46,920 nt of DNA. It comes from Lachnospiraceae bacterium (GTDB taxonomy: Bacteria > Bacillota > Clostridia > Lachnospirales > Lachnospiraceae). Where the stretch lies: contig JAGACK010000035.1 of the NCBI GenBank assembly GCA_017614155.1, positions 1-46,920 on the forward strand. The letters run 5' to 3'. The notes beneath the pieces are model-generated. The model searched no databases, was not told the origin of the DNA, and was given only the letters and a program-made list of their open reading frames with translations. A program made the position numbers and the translations under genes. Positions 1 through 7,972 of the stretch are shown here, piece after piece; within the stretch, counting starts at the first letter, position 1; every line of letters starts with the position of its first letter.

Positions 1-119
1 GGTGAAAGAATTGAGGCGACCCACTGACGGATGTTAGAGGGCCCAGCCTCTTCTTTTATACTCAAAAATAGATTCTTGGCAATAGTGGGGCAGATCTGCG
101 CCTCTTTATTTTAAGCTAT

Positions 120-368
120 GTGTCCGTTTTGTACTATTTACTATCATATTGTGATATCAAGAATGCTATATTAACAGGAGAGATTATCGAAGTATATCCC
201 GAGGATTATCCGTATCCAAGTTGTTTGATTATGGGATTTTCGGTAGATGCCAAGAAAATACATGTGGTAGTAGGGTCAAGTGAAACAAAGATATGGATTG
301 TAACTGTCTATTATCCTAATCCTGAGGAATGGGAAGAAAATTTAAGGAGAAGAAAACAAAATGGATAA
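120..368 (+). CDS. DUF4258-like toxin, N-terminally truncated
   Basis: An 82-residue frame starting at GTG. From about residue 12 it reads like a DUF4258 protein: a DIKNAILTGEIIE helix, the YPEDYPYPSC segment, an HVVVGS strand and a WIVTVYYPNPEEWE end. DUF4258 proteins are small, RelE/BrnT-like presumed toxins often encoded beside a zinc-finger antitoxin. The first strand and helix expected upstream (the part with conserved His and Arg) are replaced by a hydrophobic stretch, and no other frame in 1-120 restores them. The gene is therefore probably a 5'-truncated remnant. It overlaps the next gene by 8 bp, the usual coupling for such pairs. Toxic activity is doubtful. The family call is from memory of the family pattern. 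Confidence 0.6.
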   Translation: MSVLYYLLSYCDIKNAILTGEIIEVYPEDYPYPSCLIMGFSVDAKKIHVVVGSSETKIWIVTVYYPNPEEWEENLRRRKQNG

Positions 369-585
369 GTGTTTCTTTTGTAAAGGAAGTCTGGAAAACG
401 GAATGACAAACTATATGCTTGATATAGATGGACATTTTATCATCATAAAAAATGTTCCGTGTCATAAGTGTTCACAATGCGGAGAGGTGTCTTATTCCGG
501 TGATACGGTTGCAAAGATTGAAAAGATAGTGGAGAGCCTAAAAAAGGCTCTAACAGAGGTTGCTATCGTTGATTTTGTTGCATGA
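361..585 (+). CDS. YgiT-type zinc-finger antitoxin-like protein
   Basis: A 74-residue protein with Cys pairs C4/C7 and C37/C40 (CFFC and CSQC), the layout of the YgiT/MqsA N-terminal zinc finger, followed by an amphipathic helix (AKIEKIVESLKKAL). It lacks the C-terminal HTH of full MqsA; short YgiT-finger proteins of this size are common partners of DUF4258 toxins in Firmicutes. Its start overlaps the toxin stop by 8 bp. The finger would bind zinc and the partner toxin. DNA binding is uncertain without the HTH. Unlike the toxin gene it looks intact. Confidence 0.7.
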   Translation: MDKCFFCKGSLENGMTNYMLDIDGHFIIIKNVPCHKCSQCGEVSYSGDTVAKIEKIVESLKKALTEVAIVDFVA

Positions 586-596
586 TCCCGGGATGA

Positions 597-654
597 ATTA
601 TATAGTATTATATAGCATTATATAGAAGTGGTTGAATTATATAGAATTATATAG
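597..654 (+). repeat. Five ATTATATAG direct repeats, mostly 10 bp apart
   Basis: The 9-mer ATTATATAG occurs at 597, 607, 617, 636 and 646. Three copies are spaced by exactly 10 bp, then there is a 19-bp step, then another 10-bp step, so all sit close to the same helix face. The array lies between the antitoxin stop and the ATPase pseudogene. It could be a repressor operator array or simply a low-complexity expansion. Confidence 0.75.
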
Positions 655-701
655 TTTTATATTGAGATTTTTGTATTATATATATTTGATCCGGGGATGC
701 T

Positions 702-1057
702 ATGACAGAGAAGAATCCATATACCATAAGTTTTGGAAAGATACCAACTAAATATATAGACAGAAATGTCATTATTGACAGCATTTATAGAGAAAAAACT
801 CCGCGATGATAAGGACTGGATAGTAATAGGGCTCCGGTCCGATTCGGATATAATTCAGGAGCTGGTTGCAAATCTATACAGCCGGGTTCCTGCGCTGACT
901 TCGTTTGTGGATGCAAATATAAATTTATCTGCATTTGGAATAGGACTTGATATTTCAAAAAAAAGCCCGGTGGCTAGATGTTGAGAAAAGAGGAATGATA
1001 TCTGTCCGATTGCCCCGTTTCAGAAATTTTGTGGAGCAGCAGAGCTGGAGATCGTAA
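702..1057 (+). pseudogene. Remnant of an ATP-binding (AAA-type) protein gene
   Basis: Three short pieces of one family appear in order but in different frames. From ATG 702 the sequence opens with MTEKNPYTISFGKIPTKYI, the typical start of a clostridial ATP-binding protein family, and stops at 809. From about 766 another frame gives KDWIVIGL and INLSAFGIGLDI, which follow the P-loop in that family. From about 972 a third frame gives RGMISVRLPRFRNFVE, the usual C-terminal end, closing at 1057. The Walker A segment and most of the middle are missing, so at least two deletions and frame changes are needed. The identification rests on recalled family patterns; the product cannot be functional. Confidence 0.6.
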
Positions 1058-1142
1058 CGCTTACGGATGCTGTTTACATCAAGATTTAGAAGAGGAGAGG
1101 TCGGCTGTTATGTAATTCAACAATAATTGAAGGGAGTAGTAT

Positions 1143-2567
1143 ATGAGAAAGGATCTGATCATCAGAAAGACAGCGGCAGTGCTTATTGCAGTAACGCTTG
1201 TATTATCGAAGAACACTTTTGTTTTTGCCGCTGAAGATACGATATCAGAGGATGCTGTAAATGAAGAGACCGCAGTGAATGAATCCGGCACAGAAGAAAT
1301 AATAACGAAGAAACCTGCGGCGGAAGAGCCTGTAACAGGGGAATCTGATACAGAGGAACCTGCAGCGGAAGAGCCTGCAGAAGATGAACAGGCTGTAGAG
1401 GAACCGGCATCCGGGGAGCCTGTTGCAGAAGAGCCTGTATCGGAACAGTCTTCCGATGAGGTGCCGGCAACTAAAGAATCGGCAGACGCGGAATCTGTTT
1501 CAGAGGAGATGGCATCTGTAACTGAAAGCTCTGTTGATGAAAAAGCGACGGAGGATTTCAAAGAGGAGAGATCTTCTGCACGGATAAAGAGCGGAGGAGA
1601 ATCGATCCCGGTCGGGGCAAAGATCAGCCTGAAGGATGAGTTTGGGATAGACAGTGATTACAAGAATGTAAAGTATACCGTCACCGAAGGAAAAAACTGC
1701 GCCGAGATAAACGGAAGCACGCTTGTGGCAAAAAAGGCCGGAGAAGTAAGCGTGAAGGTCACATATAAATATGACGGCGAAAAGGGTGAAGACGAGACAG
1801 GCTTTACGATTTATTCAGTCGGATTTAAAAAGAAGACCGTAATCTGGAACGATAAATCTGAGTATGATGCAACAACAAACCTGAAAACCGATACTGTTGA
1901 AGGAACGCCTGTCTGGAGCAGTTCCGCACCCACAGTCGCGACCATTGATCCAAATACAGGGAAGGTCACAGTCCTTGCAGGCGGAAACACTGTTATAAGC
2001 GCAACATATTCCTATGGAGAAAAGGAGAGAGTCTGCAAATTCAAGTTTGTAGTCAAGCTTCCCGGATTGAAGGTTTCTTCAAAGCTGATAAAGTTCGGAG
2101 GGGTATTCTCAACAAAGCTTGTAAATATTGAAAAGGATACACCGGTTTCCTGGTATCTTGATGCAAACGAGACCAGAGCAACCTTCGTTGACCAGGAAAA
2201 GGGAAAGATCAGGGTCATCGGGGTGGCGCCTGAGGGCTCGCCCGTCCTGCTCCACGCAAAGGTCGGAACAGAGGAGCTGACAGCAAGCATAACGACAACA
2301 GAGCCATATCTTGGAGGACTCCCAAAAAGTTACGAAGAGGAAGGAACTGCCATAATAAAAAGAAAAAAGTCCAGACAATTCTCGGTAAAGGGCATTGCAA
2401 AAGGAACAACAGTCGAATGGTCTTCAAGCGATGATGAGACTGTATCGGTTTCATCCAAGGGCCTTGTAAAAGCAAAACAGTATGGATCTGCGACGATAAC
2501 AGCAGCTGTGGAAGGGTACGGAAACCTAACTGTGGAAGTTGACGTACCCGAACCTGAGACCGAATAG
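1143..2567 (+). CDS. Secreted Ig-like (BIG2) domain protein with acidic stalk
   Basis: A 474-residue protein. Residues 1-29 are a signal peptide (basic start, hydrophobic core, cleavage near VFAA). Residues about 30-155 are a low-complexity stalk rich in Glu, Pro, Ala, Ser and Thr with repeated EEPA/EEPV units. The remainder is a series of about four bacterial Ig-like domains; the clearest BIG2 signatures are WSSSAPTVATIDPNTGKVTV (near 260) and WSSSDDETVSVSSKGLV (near 430). No LPxTG signal, membrane anchor or SLH domain is visible, so it is presumably secreted or held non-covalently. GAAGGGAG precedes the ATG. It has its own terminator, so it is monocistronic. Adhesion or cell-wall binding is an inference from the domains. 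Confidence 0.85.
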   Translation: MRKDLIIRKTAAVLIAVTLVLSKNTFVFAAEDTISEDAVNEETAVNESGTEEIITKKPAAEEPVTGESDTEEPAAEEPAEDEQAVEEPASGEPVAEEPVSEQSSDEVPATKESADAESVSEEMASVTESSVDEKATEDFKEERSSARIKSGGESIPVGAKISLKDEFGIDSDYKNVKYTVTEGKNCAEINGSTLVAKKAGEVSVKVTYKYDGEKGEDETGFTIYSVGFKKKTVIWNDKSEYDATTNLKTDTVEGTPVWSSSAPTVATIDPNTGKVTVLAGGNTVISATYSYGEKERVCKFKFVVKLPGLKVSSKLIKFGGVFSTKLVNIEKDTPVSWYLDANETRATFVDQEKGKIRVIGVAPEGSPVLLHAKVGTEELTASITTTEPYLGGLPKSYEEEGTAIIKRKKSRQFSVKGIAKGTTVEWSSSDDETVSVSSKGLVKAKQYGSATITAAVEGYGNLTVEVDVPEPETE

Positions 2568-2576
2568 CGGACATTT

Positions 2577-2625
2577 GAAAAGCATCGTCATTTAGTGTAG
2601 AATTGCACTTGGACGATGCTTTTTT
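2577..2625 (+). terminator. Rho-independent terminator after Ig-like gene
   Basis: AGCATCGTC (2581-2589) pairs with GACGATGCT (2612-2620) across a loop of about 22 nt, followed by a run of T. It sits 10 bp after the stop codon. Confidence 0.8.
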
Positions 2626-2672
2626 GATGCATAGGGGATTTTGTCCGAAAAGGAAGGGATAAGGAGGTTCAT

Positions 2673-3113
2673 ATGGACACATTCAATCCATCCTCTGCGC
2701 CGCTTGACGGCCTTCAGTTTGAGTATGAGGAAGACAAAAAGGTGATACTCGTCGTGGATGACAATGCGACGACCCTGAGGGGGATCAAGAATATCCTTCA
2801 AAAGAAATACGAAGTCATACTGGCAAATTCAGGCACGAAGGCGATAGCGCAGATCAGCAGGAAAAAGCCGGATCTGATCCTTCTTGATTATGAGATGCCG
2901 GTCTGTGACGGCAAGCAGACTTTTGAGATGATTCGTTCAGATGAGGAGATGACGGATATCCCGGTAGTATTCCTGACAGGCGTAAATGACAAGTCGCATA
3001 TCCACGCGGTGCTGCGCCTGAAGCCTGCCGGATACATGCTGAAGCCCTATGAGCCGGAAAAACTGCTGGCAACGATAGAAAAGGTTCTGTACGGAGAAGA
3101 AACTGAACAATAG
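2673..3113 (+). CDS. Stand-alone response-regulator receiver protein
   Basis: 146 residues with a ~22-residue N-terminal tail and a single CheY-like receiver domain (about 23-143). The acidic pair D29/D30, phospho-acceptor D72 (LLDYEMP), T102 and K124 are all present, so it should be phosphorylated. There is no output domain, so it must act by protein contact, as CheY-like or phosphorelay proteins do. AAGGAGG lies just before the ATG. No kinase is next to it. Candidate partners in the window are the histidine kinase at 9640 and the CheX-like phosphatase at 22191, but nothing in the sequence links them directly. Confidence 0.85.
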   Translation: MDTFNPSSAPLDGLQFEYEEDKKVILVVDDNATTLRGIKNILQKKYEVILANSGTKAIAQISRKKPDLILLDYEMPVCDGKQTFEMIRSDEEMTDIPVVFLTGVNDKSHIHAVLRLKPAGYMLKPYEPEKLLATIEKVLYGEETEQ

Positions 3114-3148
3114 CTTCTATTTAAATAATGAAGGAAAAGGAGACAAAA

Positions 3149-4495
3149 ATGGCAAAGGTTACTTATGATTACTCAAAGGCAATGCAGTTCATCTCGGAGG
3201 AGGAGGTCAGCATCATAAAAGACCAGACTCTTGCCGCAAGGGAGCTGCTTCTTTCAAGAAAGGGAGCAGGAAATGATTTCCTTGGCTGGATCGATCTGCC
3301 GGAAAAATACGACAAAGACGAGTTTGCAAGGATCAAAAAAGCCGCGGAAAAGATAAAGAGTGACAGCGATGTGCTCCTTGTTATCGGGATAGGCGGATCA
3401 TATCTCGGAGCAAGGGCTGCCATAGAGTTTCTGAGGCACAATTTCTACAACAGTGTATCAAAGGAGATCAGAAAGACTCCCGAGATCTATTTCCTCGGAA
3501 ACAGCATCTCCAGCACATACATCTCAAATATGATGGATGTTATCGGGGACAGGGATTTTTCCATAAACATGATATCTAAATCCGGAACTACTACAGAACC
3601 CGGGATCTCTTTCAGGATATTCAAGGAAAAGCTCGAAGAGAAATACGGCAAGGCTGAGGCAGCAAAGAGGATATATGCCACGACTGACAAGGCCCGCGGA
3701 GCGCTCAAGAGCCTGGCAGATTCCGAAGGGTATGAGGAATTTGTAGTGCCCGATGATGTAGGAGGAAGATTCTCCGTACTCACGGCAGTCGGTCTCCTTC
3801 CCATAGCGGTATCGGGAGCTGATATAGATGCGCTGATGAAGGGCGCGGCAGAGGGCAGGAAGCTTGCCATTGAAAGCGGTTTTGAAGACAATGACGCGCT
3901 CAAATACGCTGCCATCAGGAATATCCTTTACAGGAAGGGCAAGAGCGTGGAGATCGTGGCAAATTATGAGCCGAGCCTTCACTTCATTTCCGAATGGTGG
4001 AAGCAGCTCTACGGCGAGAGCGAGGGAAAGGATCAGAAGGGCATATTCCCGGCAGCTGTGGATCTGACGACAGATCTTCATTCCATGGGGCAGTTCATAC
4101 AGGACGGCGCCCGCATCATGTTTGAGACCGTCATCAATGTCGAAAAGCCCAGGACAGATATAATAATGAAGAAAGCCGACAACAATCTGGACGGTCTTGA
4201 TTATCTGGCAGGGAAGACTGTTGATTTCGCAAATAAGTGCGCGATGAACGGCACGATCCTTGCGCATACGGACGGCAATGTCCCCAACGCGCTGATAAAC
4301 ATACCTGAGCAGACGGAAGAATATCTGGGACAGCTCTTTTATTTCTTTGAGTTCGCATGCGGCGTGAGCGGATATATGCTCGGAGTCAATCCGTTCAACC
4401 AGCCGGGTGTTGAAAGCTACAAGAAAAACATGTTCGCTCTTCTCGGAAAGCCGGGATTTGAGGATATGGCAAAGGAACTTGAAGCAAGGCTTTGA
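3149..4495 (+). CDS. pgi: Glucose-6-phosphate isomerase
   Basis: Interconverts glucose 6-phosphate and fructose 6-phosphate in the cytoplasm (glycolysis/gluconeogenesis). The 448-residue protein has the sugar-phosphate isomerase signatures [24 protein letters not shown], the [15 protein letters not shown] segment and the C-terminal [16 protein letters not shown] containing the active-site Lys. Length fits the short bacterial Pgi class. An in-frame ATG lies at 3128, but the start at 3149 is preferred because AAGGAG sits just upstream of it and homologues begin with [11 protein letters not shown]. The deaminase gene begins 15 bp after the stop, suggesting co-transcription. Confidence 0.96.
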   Translation: MAKVTYDYSKAMQFISEEEVSIIKDQTLAARELLLSRKGAGNDFLGWIDLPEKYDKDEFARIKKAAEKIKSDSDVLLVIGIGGSYLGARAAIEFLRHNFYNSVSKEIRKTPEIYFLGNSISSTYISNMMDVIGDRDFSINMISKSGTTTEPGISFRIFKEKLEEKYGKAEAAKRIYATTDKARGALKSLADSEGYEEFVVPDDVGGRFSVLTAVGLLPIAVSGADIDALMKGAAEGRKLAIESGFEDNDALKYAAIRNILYRKGKSVEIVANYEPSLHFISEWWKQLYGESEGKDQKGIFPAAVDLTTDLHSMGQFIQDGARIMFETVINVEKPRTDIIMKKADNNLDGLDYLAGKTVDFANKCAMNGTILAHTDGNVPNALINIPEQTEEYLGQLFYFFEFACGVSGYMLGVNPFNQPGVESYKKNMFALLGKPGFEDMAKELEARL

Positions 4496-4510
4496 TCTTT
4501 GGAGGATGAG

Positions 4511-5776
4511 ATGTCGAGTATTTTGATCAGGGATGCTTATGCTCTTATTGACGGAAAGACGGACAGGCACAGCATCTATATCACGGATGACAGGATATCG
4601 GGGATAGATAAAAAGCCGGAGGGCTTTGCAGAGGATACTCTGATAGACGGGAGCTCTTTTCTGGTGATCCCGGGGCTGATAAATGCCCATACACATACAT
4701 ATATGGCTCCGCTCCGGAATATCGCGGACGACATGCCCTTTATGGACTGGCTTTTCAAGGGCGTGAATCCGGTCGAGGAAAAGATGACCGGAGAAGATGC
4801 CTACTATGGGGCCCTGCTTGGCATGATTGAAATGATAATGTGCGGCACGACTACATTTAATGACATGCAGATGCACATACATCAGACAACGAGGGCAGCA
4901 AAGGAATCCGGCATGAGAGCCGTGATATCAAGAGGTCTAGTGGGGGATTCCTATGACAGGAACGATGTGAGGATAAACGAAGCCCTGGAGGAAATGGAGG
5001 ACGGAAAGTCCTGCGACAGGCTTACCTTCATGCTCGGACCGCATGCGCCCTATACCTGCGGACCTGATTATCTGCGCTGTGTGGCGGATATCGCAAAGGA
5101 GAAGGGGCTGGGAATACATATCCACCTGGCAGAAAGCCAGACAGAGGTTGAAACCTTAAGGAAAGAGCATGGCTGCACAGCCATAGAATACGCCCAGAAG
5201 GCGGGATGTTTTGATGTTCCCGCGATCGCGGCACACTGTGTGAATGTGACGGATAACGATATACAGATATTGAAGGAAAACAATGTATCTGTCGTCACCA
5301 ATCCGGCATCGAACATGAAGCTTGGAAACGGGTTTGCACCTGTTCCGAAGTTCCTGGATGCAGGCATAAATGTGGCTATCGGAACTGACGGAGCGGCTTC
5401 CAACAATTCCCTCAATCTCTTCCATGAGATAAGCCTGCTCACGCTGATACACAAGGGAGTCGGAAAGACGCCGGTCTGCATCGGCGCGGCAGAGGCCATG
5501 AAGATAGCGACAGAAAACGGCGCAAAGGCTCTGGGCCTTGAAGGCGTGACGGGAAAGATACAGACAGGATACAAGGCAGACCTTGCCCTGCTTGATATGG
5601 ATACGCCGTCAATGATCCCGCCGAACAATATCATCTCATCCCTGACCTATTCGGCAAACGGGTCCGAGGTGGACACTGTTATCATAGACGGAAAGATAGT
5701 CATGCAGGGACGGGAGATAAAGACCATAGATACTGAAAAAGTATTCTATGAGGCAAAGAAAATTGTTAAAAAATAA
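4511..5776 (+). CDS. mtaD: 5-methylthioadenosine/S-adenosylhomocysteine deaminase
   Basis: An amidohydrolase-superfamily enzyme of 421 residues that deaminates MTA and/or SAH to the inosyl compounds. Motifs in order: the metal-binding NAHTHTYMAPLRN, HAPYTCGP, HIHLAES, AAHCVNV and GTDGAASNN, the last giving the catalytic Asp. It belongs to the MtaD/SsnA/TrzN branch, in which MtaD is the common annotation in Firmicutes; other aminohydrolase substrates cannot be excluded. The ATG at 4511 is chosen because GGAGG (4501-4505) lies 5 nt upstream; the open frame extends to a TTG at 4499. An SAH hydrolase is encoded 900 bp downstream, supporting a role in SAH/MTA recycling. Confidence 0.88.
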   Translation: MSSILIRDAYALIDGKTDRHSIYITDDRISGIDKKPEGFAEDTLIDGSSFLVIPGLINAHTHTYMAPLRNIADDMPFMDWLFKGVNPVEEKMTGEDAYYGALLGMIEMIMCGTTTFNDMQMHIHQTTRAAKESGMRAVISRGLVGDSYDRNDVRINEALEEMEDGKSCDRLTFMLGPHAPYTCGPDYLRCVADIAKEKGLGIHIHLAESQTEVETLRKEHGCTAIEYAQKAGCFDVPAIAAHCVNVTDNDIQILKENNVSVVTNPASNMKLGNGFAPVPKFLDAGINVAIGTDGAASNNSLNLFHEISLLTLIHKGVGKTPVCIGAAEAMKIATENGAKALGLEGVTGKIQTGYKADLALLDMDTPSMIPPNNIISSLTYSANGSEVDTVIIDGKIVMQGREIKTIDTEKVFYEAKKIVKK

Positions 5777-5805
5777 CAAATTTACATAATTATTCAAATT
5801 TGTAG

Positions 5806-5834
5806 TTGAAATCGACAAAATGTAGTGATAGAAT
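5806..5834 (+). promoter_or_regulatory. Sigma-70/SigA-type promoter for the repeat protein
   Basis: TTGAAA (5806-5811), a 17-bp spacer, and TAGAAT (5829-5834), in an AT-rich gap. The start codon follows after a leader of about 40 nt with GAAGGGAG as ribosome site. Confidence 0.75.
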
Positions 5835-5882
5835 AGCAAACAGCAAGAAAAATACTCATATTTCTGAAGGGAGAAATTCAAC

Positions 5883-6572
5883 ATGAAAAAGAAACTTGTA
5901 GCACTGGTAGCAACTTTGGCTATCACCATCGTTTCTGTAGTTCCGGCACTCGCTGCCACACCTGAACAGGAAGTATTGTCTGCGATAGCAACACAGAATA
6001 AGCAGATTGAGGATTACCTGAATTATCAGGCAAACCTTGCAGCATTCCAGGCTTCACAGATCGCAAAGGGAGAAGCTGAAAGGGCAGCAGGTCTTGCAGC
6101 ATACAATGAGTATCAGGCACGTCTTGCAGCATTCCAGGCTTCCGAGATCGCAAAGGGCGAAGCTCAGAGAGCAGCAGGCATTGCACGTTACAATGAGTAT
6201 CAGGCAAACCTTGCAGCATTCTATGCTTCACAGTTAGCACTTGGCGAAGCTCAGAGAGCAGCAGGCATCGCTCGTTACAATGAGTATCAGGCACGTCTTG
6301 CAGCATTCTATGCTTCACAGTTAGCACTTGGCGAAGCTCAGAAGGCAGCAGGCCTTGCTCGTTACAATGAATATCAGGCAAATCTTGCAGCATTCCGTGC
6401 AGCTCAGGTTGCAAAGGGAGAAGCTGAGAGGTTAGCTGGTATCGCAACTTATAACGAGTATCAGGCGCGTCTTGCAGCATTCCAGCAGGCTAACCTGGCA
6501 GCACAGGCAAATTACCTGGCACAGAGAGCAGAACTTCAGAAATTGATCAACGCATATCTTGCTAGATTCTGA
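5883..6572 (+). CDS. Secreted Ala-rich protein of 29-residue repeats
   Basis: Family not recognised. The 229 residues start with a clear signal peptide (MKKKLVAL..., cleavage after ALA at 24). Residues 41 to about 210 consist of six tandem units of 29 residues with consensus GxARYNEYQAxLAAFxASQLAxGEAQRAA, and the tail ends LINAYLARF. There is no Cys or Trp. The Ala/Gln/Glu composition and a 29-residue period (8 turns at 3.6) predict one long regular helix with Tyr/Phe stripes. No membrane or sortase anchor is present. It has its own strong promoter and terminator, so it is probably a well-expressed secreted or cell-surface structural protein. The repeats are conserved at DNA level too, implying recent duplication or homogenisation. 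Confidence 0.85.
   Translation: MKKKLVALVATLAITIVSVVPALAATPEQEVLSAIATQNKQIEDYLNYQANLAAFQASQIAKGEAERAAGLAAYNEYQARLAAFQASEIAKGEAQRAAGIARYNEYQANLAAFYASQLALGEAQRAAGIARYNEYQARLAAFYASQLALGEAQKAAGLARYNEYQANLAAFRAAQVAKGEAERLAGIATYNEYQARLAAFQQANLAAQANYLAQRAELQKLINAYLARF
6003..6512 (+). repeat. Six tandem 87-bp coding repeats
   Basis: In-frame 87-bp units encode the 29-residue helix repeats; the central units (99-127 and 128-156 in the protein) are nearly identical at nucleotide level. Unit number could change by recombination without a frame shift. Confidence 0.85.
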
Positions 6573-6593
6573 TTAACAATTAGGATCAAAAGT

Positions 6594-6628
6594 CGAAGGG
6601 CAGGGAAACCTGCCCTTCGCTTTGTTTA
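6594..6628 (+). terminator. Strong terminator after repeat protein
   Basis: CGAAGGGCAGG (6594-6604) pairs perfectly with CCTGCCCTTCG (6609-6619) around a GAAA tetraloop, followed by CTTTGTTT. Confidence 0.88.
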
Positions 6629-6650
6629 AGGGAAAAAAGGAGAAACCGCC

Positions 6651-7898
6651 ATGCCAAGTGAAATCAGGAATATAGAACTTGCTCCCTCGGGAGAAGAAAA
6701 GATCGAATGGGTCAAAAGACACTGTGACCTGCTTCGTACATTACATGAAGAATTTGAAAAGACAAAGCCTTTTGCAGGAAAAAAGATAGCTCTTTCGGTG
6801 CATCTGGAGGCAAAGACGGCTTTTCTGTGTCTGGTACTGAACGCCGGCGGAGCCGAGATGTATGTGACAGGCTCCAATCCGCTTTCTACCCAGGATGATG
6901 TCGCAGCGGCCCTGGTAAAGGCCGGACTTGAGGTCCATGCCTGGTATGACTGTACGGATGAGGAATACGAAAGACATATCAAGGCAGTGCTTTCTGCAGG
7001 CCCCAATATAATAATAGACGACGGCGGCGATCTGGTACACATGATGCATACTCGGTACAGGGACCTGATCCCGCAGGTTATCGGAGGCTGTGAGGAGACT
7101 ACTACCGGGATTATCCGTCTGGAAGCCCTGAACCGTGAAGGAAAGCTGGAATTTCCGATGGTCCGCGTGAACAATGCACAGATGAAGCATTTCTTTGATA
7201 ACAGATACGGCACGGGCCAGTCCGTATGGGACGGCATCAACAGGACGACAAACCTCATAGTGGCAGGCAAGATCGTGGTCGTAGCCGGCTATGGCTGGTG
7301 CGGAAAAGGCGTGGCTATGAGGGCAAAGGGACTCGGAGCAAAGGTCATAGTCACTGAGATCGACCCTGTGAAGTCCATAGAAGCCATAATGGACGGCTTT
7401 GATGTCATGCCCATGAAGGAGGCGGCAAAGCTCGGAGACTTCTTTGTGACGGTTACAGGCTGCGAGAAGGTAATAGACGAAGAGGACTTCTCGGTCATCA
7501 AGGATGGCGCGATCCTCTGCAATGCAGGTCATTTTGACTGTGAGATCGACATGAAGCGTCTCAGGGAGATAGCTGTCGAGAAAAAAGAGATGAGGAATAA
7601 TATCATGGGATACAGGCTCTCTGACGGCAGGTGGGTCTATGTTCTCGGTGAGGGAAGGCTTGTGAACCTTGCCTGCGGAGACGGGCATCCCGCAGAGATC
7701 ATGGATATGTCTTTTGCAATCCAGGCTCTTTCGGCAAAATACCTGGTAGAGCATGGTTCTGAACTTAAGGAAAGACTCATCGATGTACCTGAGGAGGTTG
7801 ACAGGTCTGTTGCGGAAATGAAGCTTAAGTTCCTCGGCAAGAGCATTGACAAGCTTACGCCTGAGCAGGAAAGATATCTGAACAGCGCTTCGTTATGA
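6651..7898 (+). CDS. ahcY: S-adenosylhomocysteine hydrolase
   Basis: Hydrolyses SAH to adenosine and homocysteine using bound NAD, keeping methyltransferases free of product inhibition. The 415-residue protein shows SVHLEAKTAFL near the N-terminus, the NAD-binding GYGWCGKGVAMRAKGLGA, VTGCEKVI, and NAGHFDCEI. The length and the lack of the ~40-residue insertion put it in the archaeal/Thermotoga-like short class rather than the 470-residue proteobacterial type. AAAAGGAG precedes the ATG by about 8 nt. Terminators flank the gene, so it is its own unit. The nearby SAH/MTA deaminase means this organism may have two routes for SAH. Confidence 0.95.
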   Translation: MPSEIRNIELAPSGEEKIEWVKRHCDLLRTLHEEFEKTKPFAGKKIALSVHLEAKTAFLCLVLNAGGAEMYVTGSNPLSTQDDVAAALVKAGLEVHAWYDCTDEEYERHIKAVLSAGPNIIIDDGGDLVHMMHTRYRDLIPQVIGGCEETTTGIIRLEALNREGKLEFPMVRVNNAQMKHFFDNRYGTGQSVWDGINRTTNLIVAGKIVVVAGYGWCGKGVAMRAKGLGAKVIVTEIDPVKSIEAIMDGFDVMPMKEAAKLGDFFVTVTGCEKVIDEEDFSVIKDGAILCNAGHFDCEIDMKRLREIAVEKKEMRNNIMGYRLSDGRWVYVLGEGRLVNLACGDGHPAEIMDMSFAIQALSAKYLVEHGSELKERLIDVPEEVDRSVAEMKLKFLGKSIDKLTPEQERYLNSASL

Positions 7899-7908
7899 TG
7901 TTATTTTG

Positions 7909-7937
7909 AAAGGGTCAAAGATATTTGACCCTTTTTT
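7909..7937 (+). terminator. Terminator after ahcY
   Basis: AAAGGGTCAAA (7909-7919) pairs with TTTGACCCTTT (7924-7934), then T residues. It lies just before the AraC-type gene. Confidence 0.85.
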
Positions 7938-7972
7938 CTATGAAAATTCAGATGATCCCGGAGGGAAGTGCA

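Noticed and set aside
1-117. Weak hairpin GAGGC/GCCTC followed by T residues, and a short frame ending at 27
   Set aside because: The loop is long, the stem short, and the upstream gene is outside the window.
1079-1561. Ser/Thr-rich frame opposite the Ig-like protein stalk
   Set aside because: Produced by the Glu/Pro repeat codons read backwards.
3524-4882. 452-codon minus-strand open frame opposite pgi and the deaminase gene
   Set aside because: It spans two clearly real plus-strand genes, has no family resemblance and no ribosome site; such mirrors are common opposite GC3-biased genes.
5923-6480. Leu/Gln-rich frame opposite the 29-residue repeats
   Set aside because: Repeats create long open frames on both strands; only the plus frame has signal peptide, promoter and ribosome site.
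6741-7754. 337-codon frame opposite ahcY
   Set aside because: Shadow of a conserved gene; no recognisable domain.
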